64,000 nt of DNA from Saxidomus purpurata (taxonomy: Eukaryota > Mollusca > Bivalvia > Venerida > Veneridae). Under the pieces are notes generated by a model. That model searched no databases and was not told where the DNA came from. It saw only the letters and a list, made by a program, of their open reading frames with translations. Within the stretch, counting starts at the first letter, position 1. Each line of letters starts with the position of its first letter. Location: positions 27,915,678 through 27,979,677 of the forward strand of contig JAFMSR010000012.1 of the NCBI GenBank assembly GCA_022818135.1. The letters run 5' to 3'. This document shows, in pieces, positions 20,859-32,934 of the stretch. Position numbers and translations under genes: made by a program.

Positions 20859-21779
20859 GTAAAGTTTTATAAAAGCTTTTATTTTAGATTTCTAGAATGT
20901 TAATATTATAATGACCATTCGTGTCAATTCTATATAATAAACTTAGGCGTTCTGTAACATTTAAAAAATCAGACTAAGTATTCAACATAATATGTAACAT
21001 GATATGGTAAAATTTTGGTCCATGGAGTGATGTAGTCAATTTTGAAGAAGTATAAATTATTATTAAAAATAGATAACACATGGTATTATGTAAATATGTA
21101 AATTTTATCAACAGAGGGTTGCAAAAGATGTGTGAACAAAAAGGCTTTTCCAGTGGACATCTTCCAAGATTATCTAAATCATGCCCCAGCTCAGTTATTG
21201 ACCTTGATCAAAATAGTAGTTTTCCATAATGGTGATTTTGCAGCAGGCACTGCGCCTTAATTGAGTGACCTACACCTACTTTCAGTGGTGGTAAAATGTC
21301 AAAATTTTTATGCAATTAACGTCAAGCTGGATGATGTTGTCATCTGTGTCGTATGGATACAATTCTAATGTCAGTTTCATGAGTTAGAGCAGCCTTAGAG
21401 TGCATATAAGAGGATGATGTCTATAAAGCAAACCAGAATGAAAAGAATCATGCAAAGTGACAAGTGTATTGTACATAAAGAAAACCAATCCTTAACATAA
21501 AAGGAAAGCATTAATTTATGCCAAGTACCCAGTTAAGTAGTTAAATTATTTATAAGTGATCAATCCCCTTAGTTTCAGTGTGTCTGCAGACTCGAGCTGT
21601 TGTGTCATTCTTTCATACAGCTCTATAATATATATATCATAATGCATCTCTACCTCAAACTCCACCTTTAACATTGCAGTGTATGGTTATACAGCTTCTT
21701 GTGCACTCATTTATCCATTGTAGTGAAGGAGGTTTCCTGATAGGGCTGTAACAATATTCAAAACACAGATTGCAATTTT
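20859..21779. other. Probable intronic AT-rich DNA
   Basis: No exon or element end is recognised with confidence. A weak family A/C-like scrap (ttccagtggacatcttccaagattatctaaatcatgcccc) lies near 21148-21186. Confidence 0.3.
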
Positions 21780-22840
21780 TAGCTCAACTTTTCAAAGAAA
21801 ACTCAACTTTATTTCAAAACTATTAGAGGTATGGCTTTGAAACTTACCATACTTGTTTACCATCATAACCTCCATCTACAGACAAGAGAACATAACTGTG
21901 TCAAGGTTTTTGACAGAATTATGGCCCTTTTTATAACTTAAAAGGTATATTGAGCTTGGCTAAGTTTTTTGTACCCTCTGTACCATCCCACTTTATTTCA
22001 AAACTATTAAGAGGTTTGGCTTTGAAACTTACCATACTAATTTATCGTCATTACCTCTATCATGAGAAAAGAGTACATAACTCTGTCAAGGTGTTTGACA
22101 GAATTATGCCCATTTTTGACTTTAAAAATAATTGTATTGAATATGGGTAAAATCCACTTATTATTTATTGTGATTTATTGCTTTGAAACTTTGATGCTTG
22201 TTTGCATCATTAACACCAACTGTAGACAAGAGAAGGTAACTCTGTCAAGGATTTGTTTTAAAACTTAAGGCCCTGTATCGACTTAGAATCTCGGTTAAAT
22301 TTATTCGTACCAGTTCACTTTTTGACTGAACTGTTTGAGATATTACTTTGAAAGTTGGAATACTTGTTAACCTTCATGATCCCCAAACATGGGCAGAAGG
22401 AGCTCTGTCAAGGACTTTATTTGAATTATGGCCCTTTTTGACTTAGAAACTTAGTAAAATTTTCATTCTTGTCTACTTGTTGACTTAACCATTTAAGATA
22501 TTACTTTGAAAGTTGGAATACTTGTGAACCATCATTCCACCTATCTGTAAGCAGGAGAAGATAACTCTTGTTTCTTGATTTCTACTTAGAAATTCCTAGT
22601 TAAGGTCTTATGTGCAACTGGCACTGTCATGCACATATATCATTGACCACTTGAAGTATCAATCTACAACTTTGCTGTAGTATTCAGGGATATTAAACAT
22701 TTAAGTTTGATAACTTTTGACTTAATATCTTGCTACTTTTGGCCCTTGTTTATACAGATCCTTGATTTAACTGTCAAAGTTTTGTTTTATTAGCTAGCAC
22801 TAAAAAAGTTGAACGTGCTGTCAAACTGACAGCTCTTGTT
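21780..22840 (+). mobile_element. Family B element, diverged
   Basis: 5' end TTTTTAGCTCAACTTTTC. About five core units carry ctttgaaacttaccatactt or ctttgaaagttggaatactt at roughly 21834, 22020, 22180, 22348 and 22509, with attatggccctttttgactt between them. The 3' end is gttgaacgt, the hairpin GCTGTCA-AAC-TGACAGC (about 22817-22833), then TCTTGTT. It lies within the putative intron between 20858 and 23778. Confidence 0.75.
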
Positions 22841-23002
22841 GCAGTTTGTTGCTCCTGTATTGCAATATTTTGTTGAGGACACGTGTGATTAAAAGAAAAA
22901 AATAAGTATTCTTTCCTAAATATAACATGTCAAAATAAACACACTGTTCTCACACCATATTATTTCCCTTTTGGATATTTGATTGTTCAAAGTTTTGTCT
23001 GC

Positions 23003-23150
23003 CATGTTCTAAGCTCACCTGACCATAACACTAGAAGTCACATTTGAAAGTCAGTCTTTTGCTTTTGTCAATGATTTCTAGGTTAAGTTCAAATCTAGGT
23101 CGCCTGGCGTCAAAACTTTGTCACACGGTCAATTCAAAGAAAAATCTTTG
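23003..23150 (+). mobile_element. Family C 5' fragment
   Basis: AGCTCACCTGACC near 23012, then tttgtcaatgatttctaggttaagttc and cgcctggcgtcaaaactttg. One core unit only; no 3' terminus. Confidence 0.55.
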
Positions 23151-23777
23151 TGTCTGAAACAGACCCCTAATTATAACATTTATTCAAATTATTAAAAAAT
23201 AAGACTTGCATATTGTTACAGCCCTACTTCTCACAACCAGGCTCCACAGCAGTAACCAAAATGTTAACAAATATGGCACTTGGTTTGCACAAGTATTCAG
23301 GAAAGTCAGAACATATAATTTACATTATAGTAAATTGTAGCAAAGGTCCTTTATTTCCAATATAAATTCTGTGAAATGCATGTTGTCAGTCATCAATGTA
23401 AGTGACATAAAGTCAAACATGTTTATATCATATTTAAACTGTTTGTCAATACAAATCAAATTCATTCTAATTGAGAACCTTTATGATATGCTTGCCCTGT
23501 ATGAATAAAAATCACAATGTGGCGCAGCCTGTGATATTTGTACATTGGGCTACTGTCAGATTCTAGGTATTCTAAGAAAGATACCAGTGATTACCTAAAT
23601 TTTCAGTGAGAACCTAGGTTCTTGAAATACTTGTTGAAAAAGTGAATAAAAGTTTTCATCTTTTTCACAGTTTTTCATTAGATCCTAGGTTTTCAAAGAA
23701 AGCTGATGCTCTCAACTAAGAATTCAGATTTTCAGATAAGAACCTAGGTTTAGTTCTCACTTCTCCATCTGCACAAG
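23151..23777. other. Probable intronic spacer with acctaggtt dyads
   Basis: Short repeats of gaacctaggttc, a perfect dyad (AGAACCTAGGTTCT) around 23611-23624 with imperfect copies near 23681 and 23741. No coding sequence recognised. Confidence 0.4.
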
Positions 23778-23967
23778 TTTACTAAGGTTCTTTGAATACT
23801 TGTACAAACCATGTACCATAAACAAGGTCTCTGTCACAACCAGTACAACAGGAAGACCAGTTCCCACCTCCCAGGAGAAGAGCAGTCTTATAACCCCTAT
23901 GACACAGCAGAAGAACTCTGCATTCAAAGCCTACATCGCATACACTAAGACAACCCCTATAGCATGA
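23778..23967 (+). CDS. Candidate terminal exon, Ser/Thr-rich
   Basis: After tctgcacaag (ends 23777; again an AAG acceptor) the frame reads LLRFFEYLYKPCTINKVSVT, then a Ser/Thr/Pro/Gln-rich tail, and ends …YTKTTPIA at TGA 23965-23967. It enters in phase 2. The first base completes TG+T, a Cys codon, with the exon at 20788-20858, so the three candidate exons would encode about 132 residues. A minus-strand frame of similar length (23782-23976, Cys-rich) competes. Without transcripts the choice between them is weak. Confidence 0.28.
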
Positions 23968-24171
23968 TTCAAACATTTAGACAAGCTTTAGATAGGAATA
24001 CTGACAATAAACAGATGTGAGAGTGAAGTTGAAAGGAATCTAGTCATCTGTCCATTGGTTCAGACGTCTGTCTTATCGCTGTTTCTGTTGCCTGTTTGTC
24101 TTCTGTCTTTGTTCATTTATCTCTTTTTATAGTGTTCATTTATCTGTTCTAGTGCACTTGTTTGTCTTGTT

Positions 24172-25087
24172 TAGCTCACCTGAGCACAATAAGGGGAGCT
24201 GTTGTGATCACCCGATGTCTGTCCTCTGTCTATTCATTCGCCTTGTGAAATTTTTAGAGGGCACATTTTAATTCCACTCATGATGGAAATTGGTTAGAAT
24301 GTTTGTCTCAATGATCACTAGGCCAAGTTTGAAACTGAATTTGTCAAAGGGTAAAAAAACTGTGTTACCCTGTTACCTTGTGAACACTCTATAATCAACT
24401 TGTATGTCCAATTATCTTGTAAATTAGTCAAATGTTTGTTTTGATGAACTCTAGGTCAAATTTGAAACTTGGTCATGTGGGGTTAAAAACTAGGACACTA
24501 GATTAAACTGTAGAAAACCCTTGTGAACACTAGAAGGTACATTGAAATGTCAATCATGAAAAGAAGTCGGCACGGTTTAGTCAAATTTTGAAACTGTTGC
24601 ATTGGGTCAGAAACAGGTCACCTTATTAAGTAAAAGAAAAACATTCTTGTCCCCGGTCATGAAAACTAATCACTGTTTTCTTTAAATTTCTAGGTCAAGT
24701 TCTAAACTTTGTCATATGGTGTCAAAATGTATATCGCCAGGTCAGACCTTGGATAAACATTGTGCAGGCTCTAGAACCTATATTTCATACCCAATTATCT
24801 TGTCCTAATAATTGTTTTGATAATATATAGGTCAGATTGGAAATTGGGTCTGACAGGGTCAGAAACTAGGATAGAAGGTCAAATCTTAACACTCTAGAGG
24901 CCATATTTTGCACTAGATCATTATAAAATGTAGTCATAATGTTTGAAGTCTAGGTTAAGCTCAAACTGGGTCTCGTATGATCAAAAAGGTCATTGACTGA
25001 TGATGATCATGACCCTTGACCTTATTTTTCATCTTTTAGAGCACTGACACTCAGGTGAGCAATAGAGGGCCTTCATGGCCCTCTTGT
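24172..25087 (+). mobile_element. Family C element, complete
   Basis: Starts TTTAGCTCACCTGAGCACAA and ends CTCAGGTGAGCAATAGA, hairpin GGGCC-TTCAT-GGCCC, then CTCTTGT. Core units of about 117-137 bp carry ctaggtcaagttygaa, gggtcatntggggtcaaaaa and gaacactctagaggccaca (ctaggtca-type boxes near 24317, 24451, 24568, 24690, 24829 and 24952). CTCACCTGAGC and GCTCACCTGAG are exact subterminal inverted repeats. No coding capacity. Confidence 0.8.
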
Positions 25088-25950
25088 TTTTACCTCACTG
25101 GAGCATATATACTTAGAGTGAGTTTATTGTGACCACTTACTATCTGTCATACATTGTACTTTTGTCTGTCATTCTTATTTAGCAAGAATTATAACTCAAC
25201 CTTGCCTTTTTAGTTAGAGCATAACTATTGCAGTGAGATTGACCAAGTTTTTCTAGTTTGCAGGTCAAATCAAATACATATGTAGAAAAGTATCAAAAAT
25301 ACCTGTGTTATAGGTCAAGTCAGATAGAAAAATATCAAGAATACCTGTACTATAGGTTTATGAACCAATATTTTGTGTCTAACCTGTAACTTCTACATGC
25401 ATAGACTGATTTTAAAATGACATCACCAACATATTGTATATATATACGACAAGGATGTGTCATGCACAACACACAGGGGACTAACTTTTAGGTCAGTGTC
25501 ATACTTGGAGCCCAAACTTATGTTCTGATGTTTTGTGTCTGGGCTGTAATTTCTACATACATTGTACTAAAATATCTTATCACAATTATTGCAAACATAT
25601 AACCTGTCCAAAGTCAAGGTTACATTTAAGGTCAAAGGTTATGCTTCTTTATCTTCCAAACCTTGAAATGTCAATCTCATGGAGAGGATGCATGTGAATG
25701 TTTAATTTTTCAACCATGTTTGGATAAAGGTCACACTTGAAAATGGGTCACCTGCACAGACTATATCACTTTCATCAAACTTTGGTCAAACTCATTAGTC
25801 TTGATAACAAAGGTCACTCTTAGGATTAAAGGTTCTGAAACCACATCTTAACAAATGTTAAAAGTTCAAGGTCACTGTTTAGTGTAAAAGGTCTCCAGAT
25901 TAATTCTTAACCAGATGAAGGATTTTGATGACCAATCGGTCATGTATTCA
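25088..25950 (+). mobile_element. Fourth interspersed family (D), directly abutting family C
   Basis: Begins TTTTTACCTCACTGGAGC at the very end of the preceding element. It contains ctgtaatttctacatacattg and ggtcaaggttacatttaagg type repeats, and runs to just before the family B element at 25955. Its 3' terminus is not clear. Confidence 0.45.
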
Positions 25951-25954
25951 TTTT

Positions 25955-26960
25955 TAGCTGGACTATTCAAAGAATATGGAGAGCTATTACAGTCACTTTT
26001 GTGTCAGCGTCTGCGTTGCAGCTTTGGTGAAAGTTTTGCATGTAAGGTACTATCATGGACATATCTTAGTAATCTCTAATTACTACAGAATTGAAACTTC
26101 TTAATGTCTTAAGAGGTGGGATACAGTCAAGTCAGATAACTCTTGTGTAAGAATTTAGTACAAATTATGGCCCTTGTTTGACTTTTAGAATTTGATTAAA
26201 GTTTTAGCATGGTCATAGTACTGTCATGGACATATCTCAGTATAACTTTAGTACAATTGCCCATATTAGACTTTGAAAACTTCGTTAATGTTTTACATGG
26301 GTGTCATATCATCCACATTATTTAGATAACTCTTTGGTAGTGATATCAAACTTATGGCCCTTGTTTGAAGCTTTGAACTTCATTATATATCTTTATATGC
26401 TGGTGTCAGACTGTAACTTTGTCAAGTCGGATTTTAAAATCACTGGCATAAATTTAAGTACACAATAGAATGTCGCGTGACCCAGGTCTAGACTTTGAAA
26501 ATTTGGTTAACGTTTTGCATTGCAAGGTAATGGTTCCTCTATATAGCATATATGCACATATTAGTAACCGACTGTAATGGTATGTTGAAGGTTTTAAAAT
26601 AACTTGGCACTAGTGTTAGCACAGCAAGGTACGATGTTTGTATGCAAGACCAATCCCCTAATTTAATCAATTAATTTTAGATATGGTCCTTTATTTAGTG
26701 CATAGATTGGTGTTAATTGTTATTTTTAATTCATAATTGATTTCTAACTTGACACTGTAAGCACATCAAGACAAATGTTTGTCTGCTTGACCATTTCCAT
26801 ACTGTTGAAAGGTCAAAGTCACACTTAGTGTTTAAAAGTAATTGAATACTGTATGCAGTACCCGTCATGCATAAGAATTACTAGCAGCTTGATCTTATGG
26901 ACAGGACACACTCTATGGCACCCCTATGGGGCTTCATGTCATTCTAGGGACAGCTCTTGT
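25955..26960 (+). mobile_element. Family B element (variant)
   Basis: 5' end TTTTTAGCTGGACTATTCAAAGAATATGG in segments. Core units contain agttttgcatgtaaggtact, atcatggacatatctcagta and aaattatggcccttgtttga. The 3' end is TGTC-attctagg-GACAG followed by CTCTTGT. The terminal hairpin is weaker than in other copies. It shares core variants with the copy at 41.1 kb. Confidence 0.7.
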
Positions 26961-28440
26961 TTATTGCAATGTGCTAGTTTATACTTGTAGCATTGTTTTG
27001 CTTTTTACATTGTAATGTTTTATTTTATAGAAATACTCAATCATTTACCATGCTGTCTAATGGACGTGTTGCTATGACAACTCGTGTCAATTATTTCTAT
27101 TGCATGGCCATCTGTATCTTGTCATTGAATGCTTATTTGTTTCTAAATTAATCCATCTAAGTCATTGATAGTCTACCATTCTCATCATTTGCTTCCAACT
27201 CTGTCATATTTCAAATCCATCTATTTCTATTCATCCATCTGTCATTGAAAGCCTATTTCTATTCATCCATCTGTCATTGAAAGCCTATCTGTACTTGCAT
27301 AGTTTTGTTTCTATTTGTGTTTTCCTTTTCATTCGGCCAACTGTCTGTCTCTCTGTCTATCCATCCAACTTGTCATGTATGTGTGTTTAGAAGTCTTTTT
27401 GTGTCTTTTCTTAAATTGCATAGCATTTGTCTAATTTATCAGCCTGTGTCTTTTTTCAGCCTATCCCTCAATCTCTTATTTTATTCAACTATCTAGCTGT
27501 TACTATTTTGTATTTTCCAGCCTTATTTGCCATTTTGTGTCCCCCATTCTATCTCCTGTCCATGTGTTTGTCACTTTGATATCCCTGAATGGGAAACTCT
27601 GCATCTGCAATCTGATTTCTAAGCAACTGCTGGGTGTCATTGGATTCTTCTCAATAAAGATGAGTTGTGCATTCTGTCACTATGCCTGGTGAATTTTCAT
27701 AGTTTTTTTTTTAATCTATGTCCCCAGTTGGGGGAGGGGGGCTTAGAGATTTGCTTTTGTTCATACATATGTCAAAATATCGGATGGCAGGTAATGCTCC
27801 TTTACTGATTGACCTAAATTCAACAAACTAAGGAGAAAATGTTGTTTGGATGAGAAGTTTTGCACCTGGGTATTAGTTTAAACATTGGACCTGTAACATT
27901 AGGGTGATAGCCCTTGGTATTCTATATATGATGTGGAATTTTTATGCCCAATTGGATTTCTAAAAAAAAAGGCTGATGCACATGAGGAAGGGGGTCTTAA
28001 TTAACGCAAAATTTTGATATTTTCACTTTATCATTTTCATTTAAAACTGGTATTTTATATCGTAAGATAATTATGCAATTTGCAATGTTTACAGAGTAAC
28101 ATTCCCTTCTTTTATATATATATTTGATTATATTTAGGGTTGACGCAAAAACTACAATCATGTTGCATCATTAATGTTTTTTCTGCAATAGATGCTACAC
28201 AAGTGTTTTCTGAAGAGTAAGCCAGGGTTAAAGTATGTATATGTAATATATTATTAAATATTTTGCAAGCTTAAATTAATATTCCTGCCGAAATACTGCC
28301 CATCTCTATTCTTCAATCTTGAAGGTATTTCTACATCTATCTGCAGCTCCTGAAGACCTTGTTTATGTCTTCCTCTTATAATGGGCCTATACATACCGAT
28401 AAGCTCAACTGGTTAGAAGCCAGTACTTGCTTAAGGGACA
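26961..28440. other. Intergenic DNA with a short tandem repeat
   Basis: Mostly T-rich DNA without credible exons. About 2.5 copies of a ~31-bp unit (catccatctgtcattgaaagcctat) lie at 27231-27290. Poly-T and poly-A tracts occur near 27700 and 27962. Confidence 0.4.
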
Positions 28441-28446
28441 TCCCTG

Positions 28447-28760
28447 CTACAGATAAAAATAGATAAAAATAGATAAAAAGATAAAGGTGAATAAATATAA
28501 AAATGTATGATACAAACTGCAGATATAAATATAAAAGTAAATGAATATAAAAATAGAAATAAAAGACATTTTAAGATATATCAAAATAAATAAAAATATT
28601 AAAAGATATGGAACTAAAGCTATAATATTAATAAAAATTAAAAAATATAAAAGTAAATAAAAGAAAAAAATCAAACAATATAATTTTTGTTATAAAATAT
28701 AAAACATTAATATGTAAAAAGATATAAAACTATAAATAAAAATATGTTAATGTAACTATA
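28447..28760. repeat. Degenerate (ATAAAA)n AT-rich tract
   Basis: Imperfect gataaaaat/ataaaaat repeats, over 85% A+T by eye. They generate a Phe/Ile/Tyr-rich minus-strand frame that is not a gene. Confidence 0.8.
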
Positions 28761-28810
28761 AAATGAATAAATATGCTATGTTCAGGCAATTTTTGATATT
28801 TTATAGAAAC

Positions 28811-28832
28811 AAACTCTACAAAAGTAGAGTTT
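28811..28832. repeat. Perfect 9-bp stem hairpin
   Basis: AAACTCTAC, loop AAAA, GTAGAGTTT. Not followed by a T-run of terminator type; in a eukaryotic intergenic context its role is unknown. Confidence 0.7.
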
Positions 28833-28853
28833 TAACCATAAAATAAACAGAAA

Positions 28854-29004
28854 AATTGTTGGTATATGTGTAATATCACGTTAATTTCACTCGTGAAAAC
28901 CAAAAGTAGTTATTTTCACTCGTGACTGTGCCATTTGTGAAAATATCACTTAAGGTGCCCACTCAGTGAAATTATAACGTGATATTACACCAAAGCCAAC
29001 AGTT
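28854..29004. mobile_element. ~150-bp MITE with long imperfect inverted ends
   Basis: The left end AATTGTTGG…GTGTAATATCACGTTA…ATTTCACT matches the right end AGTGAAAT…TAACGTGATATTACAC…CCAACAGTT in inverse, about 40 bp with few mismatches. Inner segments cactcgtgaaaa/ttttcactcgtga add further symmetry. No coding sequence. No clear target duplication, so the superfamily is unassigned. Confidence 0.75.
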
Positions 29005-29805
29005 ATCCTCTATATTAACTATAATATTAATAAGAATATAAGATATAATTACAAAATATATCAAAATATATCAAAATGTAAATAGATATAAAACTATAAA
29101 AATTGAAAAGTAGATTATCATTATAATTTTTTTAATATATCAATGGTGATGAAACTTGGCAGGGATGTTCCTGGCATGGAGCTCTATCAATGTTAATGGC
29201 CTACCTTTTGTCACTTAAAACTTAACTACTGCATAAAAGTGTTGCCTTTATGATTTATTATCTTTCTATGGCAAGGGTATAAATTTAGAATATAAATACA
29301 AAAAATATATATATTGCCTATATACAGCTATCCTGCACTTTTGATATAGATTCCCTGCATACTTTTTTCTGACACAACGTGAAAATCATTTATTATAATA
29401 AATGTATTGTGTTATTCTCTTACTACTATAAACATTTTGGAATGAAAATCAATTTAACCAGTTCAAAGTCAAAATTTTGTCTGCTATCTTTATGTCGTTT
29501 TTTTTTTTTGGTGGCGTTTGCATCAAATATGCCCTCAGAGCATCAGCCTAATCCTTACAACAGACACTGTGTTCAGTTAGTTGGTAATGCACACTGACAA
29601 AAGTGGCAGTGAAGTGCATTTTGCTTAAACTATAGCATAAATTTCTGTGTTAAATTGTTGTCTTTGGGGAATTTACTCAAACTGCATGCAAAGGTAGAAC
29701 TTATTCATGGCAGTACATAGTGGTAGAATGATATCTGTGTGTTCAATGCTTGAGAAGTATTCATTGAATCCAACAATACTTTTGTTTTCTCTGTCTTGTT
29801 CTCTC
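29005..29805. other. AT-rich spacer
   Basis: aaaatatatcaaaatat repeats continue to about 29140. A small family A scrap (gatgaaacttggcagggatgttcctggcatgg) lies near 29148-29180. Nothing else recognised. Confidence 0.4.
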
Positions 29806-30832
29806 TTTGTCTCACCTGAACACAAAGTGCTCAAGGTGAGCTGTTGTGATCTCCAGGTGTCCAACATCTTTCTGTTTTTTCTGACCACACTTAACCTTTT
29901 GTATGCAATAGAAGCTGCATTTTACATTGAACCTTCAACATGGTCAGAATGACTCTTGATAAAATCTAGGTCCAGTTGCAATACAGGTCATCTTTGATTA
30001 AAACTAGGTCAAAGGTCAAATCATACCTTGTGTTTGCAATAAAGGTTGCATTTTTCATTGGATCTTCATATCTTGGTCAGAATGATTGTATTGATAAAAT
30101 CTAGGTTGATTTTGAATATGGGTTATCTTTGGTTAAAAACTAGGCCATCATGTCAAATAAAAACATGTCTATGCCATAGAGGTCACATTTACAACCCAAT
30201 CATCATGAAAATTGATCAGAATGTTTTTTGTCAGTTATGTATAGGTCAAGTTTGAATCCAGGTCACCTGGGCTTAAAAACTAGGTCACAAGGTTAAGCAA
30301 AAGAAAACCATGTTGATTCTATAGATGCCAGGTTGAAGAACTAGATTTCATGAAAATAGTCCAGAATGGTTGTTTCAATAGTTCTAGATCAAGTTTGAAT
30401 GTTGGTCATCTAGGGTCAAAAAGTAGGTCACACTGTCAAATGAAAGTGAATCCTTGTTAACACATTTAATATCAACATTTTATGAAAAGTGAACATGTCA
30501 ACATGTTTGTCAAAATGATTTCTAGCTCATATTTTCAACCTGTTTACTTCTGGGTCTAAAGCTAGGTCACTGTAACGTATCAAACTAAAACCTTGTTTAC
30601 AGGCTGTGATTTAAAACTAGGTCACCAAATAATTTCCATGGAAAACCTTGTTGATACTCTAGAAGTCACGTTTTGTAGCCAGTCATTTAAATTCATAAGA
30701 ATGTCTGTCTTGTCATGGTCAAACAGAAAGTTTGTGTCTATTATGTATATAGTTTGAGGTTTAATTTTTGGTCACGTTCGGTCAAAAGTAAGTCTTGGGT
30801 GAGCGATACAGGGCCATCTTGGCTCTCTTGTT
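29806..30832 (+). mobile_element. Family C element, complete
   Basis: Starts ctCACCTGAACACAAAGTGCTCAAGGTGAGC, itself an inverted repeat, and has about seven core units with ctaggt(c/t)na boxes roughly every 135-145 bp. Ends GGGTGAGCGATACA, hairpin AGGGCCA-TCT-TGGCTCT, CTTGTTTT. No coding capacity; several small frames inside are artefacts. Confidence 0.78.
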
Positions 30833-30961
30833 TTCTGTCTGTTTTCTACCTGGCAGAATATCTGCCTTGTACCGGTTGTTATCCCCAGCCGCAAAACAGT
30901 CTTCGTCTTACTGTGTCCAGCCATAGCATTTCTTGCCACTTCATAAACCCCTTGAAAGAAA

Positions 30962-31660
30962 TTTAGTCAAGCTGATCACAAAGTGGTCATGTTGAACTTG
31001 TAGGATTATTTGATGTCTGTCTTCCAATGTTGATTGTCCGTCTACAGTTTGCTTCAAACATTTCGTCTGGAACTTCTCTACCAAATTTGTTTAAGAAGTC
31101 CATCCCATGCAGAACTCTGGTTGCAATGGCAGCAATTCAGGAGAACTGAAAAAGATCTCCGAAACCACAATACATAGAGCTTATATTTAGTATTTTCTAG
31201 TAGATGTTAACATAGATTGTTTAGATCTTACCCCTATGTATCAAAATCTGTGCAGTCTAAGGGATCACTTGTTTTACTTAATATCACCCTTGTCTTACAG
31301 CTTACATAAGGTAATATATCTCCCATATACCAGGTCAAAATAACAACAAATATTTAACACAATAAAAAGTCCTCTGAAACCACAGAATCTAGGACTTAGA
31401 TATTTTTTATGTAGCTTTGTCTGGTGGACCTCCACCAAGTTTGTTTAAATTTTACCTCGAAGGTTAATATTGGTCCCATCTGGGGGGCGGGGGTCACTTG
31501 TCTTACAAAGACTTGCATATAGAAAAACTTTTTAAATCTTCCCCAAATCACAAGCAAAAATAATTTAAATATTAAGTATGAAGCATAATATAGTGGACCT
31601 CTACCAAATTTGTTCAAGTTTGTACCCTTGGTCTAAAATTAAACCAGCCACTTTTGATCA
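30962..31660 (+). mobile_element. Decayed family A copy
   Basis: Degraded 5' block (caagctgatcacaaagtggtcatg), then catgcagaactctggttgca, cctctgaaaccacag, gtctggtggacctccaccaa and tagtggacctctaccaaatt at ~165-bp intervals. No 3' hairpin. Further decayed than the copy at 0.46-1.47 kb. Confidence 0.6.
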
Positions 31661-31724
31661 TTTTTCTCTCTATTGAGTTGTAGGAAAAAATCTTAGCATC
31701 CAATGAGTTCCTACAGCAATCAGC

Positions 31725-31855
31725 AGTGAACCTAGCAACCACGGACTTCCCAAGCAACCATTGACTTCCTTAGTAACCACCAACTTAGACCAGTAACAAA
31801 CTTCATTAGCAACTTATTGCTTCCCTAGCAAACAGCGACTTCCTTAGCAGGTGAT
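31725..31855 (+). repeat. Degenerate ~20-25-bp minisatellite
   Basis: Six or so copies of a unit resembling gacttccctagcaaccac. Confidence 0.7.
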
Positions 31856-31899
31856 CGATATATAACTTAGTTTGAATGATCTCCACAAGTCAACATGTA

Positions 31900-32515
31900 G
31901 GACACATGTCTTAACCCTGACCACTCATGGTCAATGCCATATTTTGGGGTCATCAGTTTTTTGTTTCTGTTCCACAACTTCTAAACTTCTGGAATGAGGT
32001 CACACATTGGTTTTTTATCGTGTTCGCTCCACAACTCCACAACCCTTGAAGGATTTTCTGAAGTAAAATGTTTGTTGTTAAAATGATATGCAGAACCTGT
32101 TTCTCCAAACCCATAGCTCAAGGTCATGGCCACACCCTGAGAGTCCTTTGTTTTTTGTGTCCACTCCATTACTCTTAACCCCTTGCAGGATTTTTATATT
32201 ACTTGGGTGAAATGTCCATCTCATTGATGCCATGAAAAACCAGTGTTCCATCTGGGCTTATTCAACTTCAAGGCACACTTCAAGATCATTGGTGTTTTGT
32301 GTAAGCCTTTGAAGGATTTTCATGAAACTTTGGCCAAATAATAATTTCCCAAGTAGATGTCTCATGTTCCAAACCTACTGTCTCAAGGTCAGTGCCACTC
32401 TTCTGCTTTTAGGTTTTTCATGTCCTCTCCATAACTTGTACCCCTTGAAGAATTTTTCATAAAACTTGGGTCAAATGTTTATACTTGTGTCCTAACTTTC
32501 TCACTGAAGATGACT
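31900..32515 (+). repeat. Interspersed repeat with ccccttgaaggattttcat units
   Basis: Boxes gtccactccattactcttaa / ccccttgaaggattttcatg / aaggtcagtgccac recur at about 130-150 bp. No ends recognised. A 62-codon minus-strand frame inside is an artefact. Confidence 0.55.
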
Positions 32516-32672
32516 CATTGGAATCAAACCTTATCCTATTAGCATTCCTTAATGCGGCTGGGGATAAAGCTGTCTTTCAGACTGACTCATTTCTGTATTT
32601 GTCTGTCAGAAGATAGAAATAATGAAAATAGAGGGTCAGATGGACAGCTGAATTGATGGTATAATGACTTAC

Positions 32673-32934
32673 CTCCTCTTGATCTCACTCTTTGTTTCTC
32701 TTTATTGTCAGTATGTCTAAATGTTTGAGTCGTGTTTGGGCTTATCTCAAGTGTGTGTGGTTCTGGTAGAGGGTGTATGGTTTTGATGTTGTGTTGGGGG
32801 TTAAATAGGCTCTTCTTCCATGGGAAATGGGATCTAGTTTTCCTTGTGGACTGGTTGTGACAAACTGACTTTGAAACTTTCTGGGATGCTCCTGTTGGGC
32901 TTGTATGTGTTAAGTCAACTATGACCACTGCCAT
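32673..32934 (-). CDS. Candidate minus-strand first coding exon
   Basis: On the minus strand ATG at 32934 lies in AGGATGG, a good initiation context. It opens 87 codons (MAVVIVDLTHTSPTGASQKV … then NTTQTFRHTDNKEKQRVRSR), ending at a perfect donor, GAG|GTAAGT (ACTTAC on the plus strand at 32667-32672). The composition is polar, with Ser, Thr, Lys, Arg and Pro, and no family I recognise. No phase-matched downstream exon was found in lower coordinates. Confidence rests only on the start context, length and donor. Confidence 0.3.

Noticed and set aside
28447..28674. 75-codon minus-strand hydrophobic frame that looks like a membrane protein
   Set aside because: The Phe/Ile/Tyr/Leu content is the translation of a degenerate ATAAAA tract.
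28811..28832. Hairpin as a transcription terminator
   Set aside because: Intrinsic terminators are bacterial. There is no adjacent T-run and no nearby gene, and the host is evidently eukaryotic.
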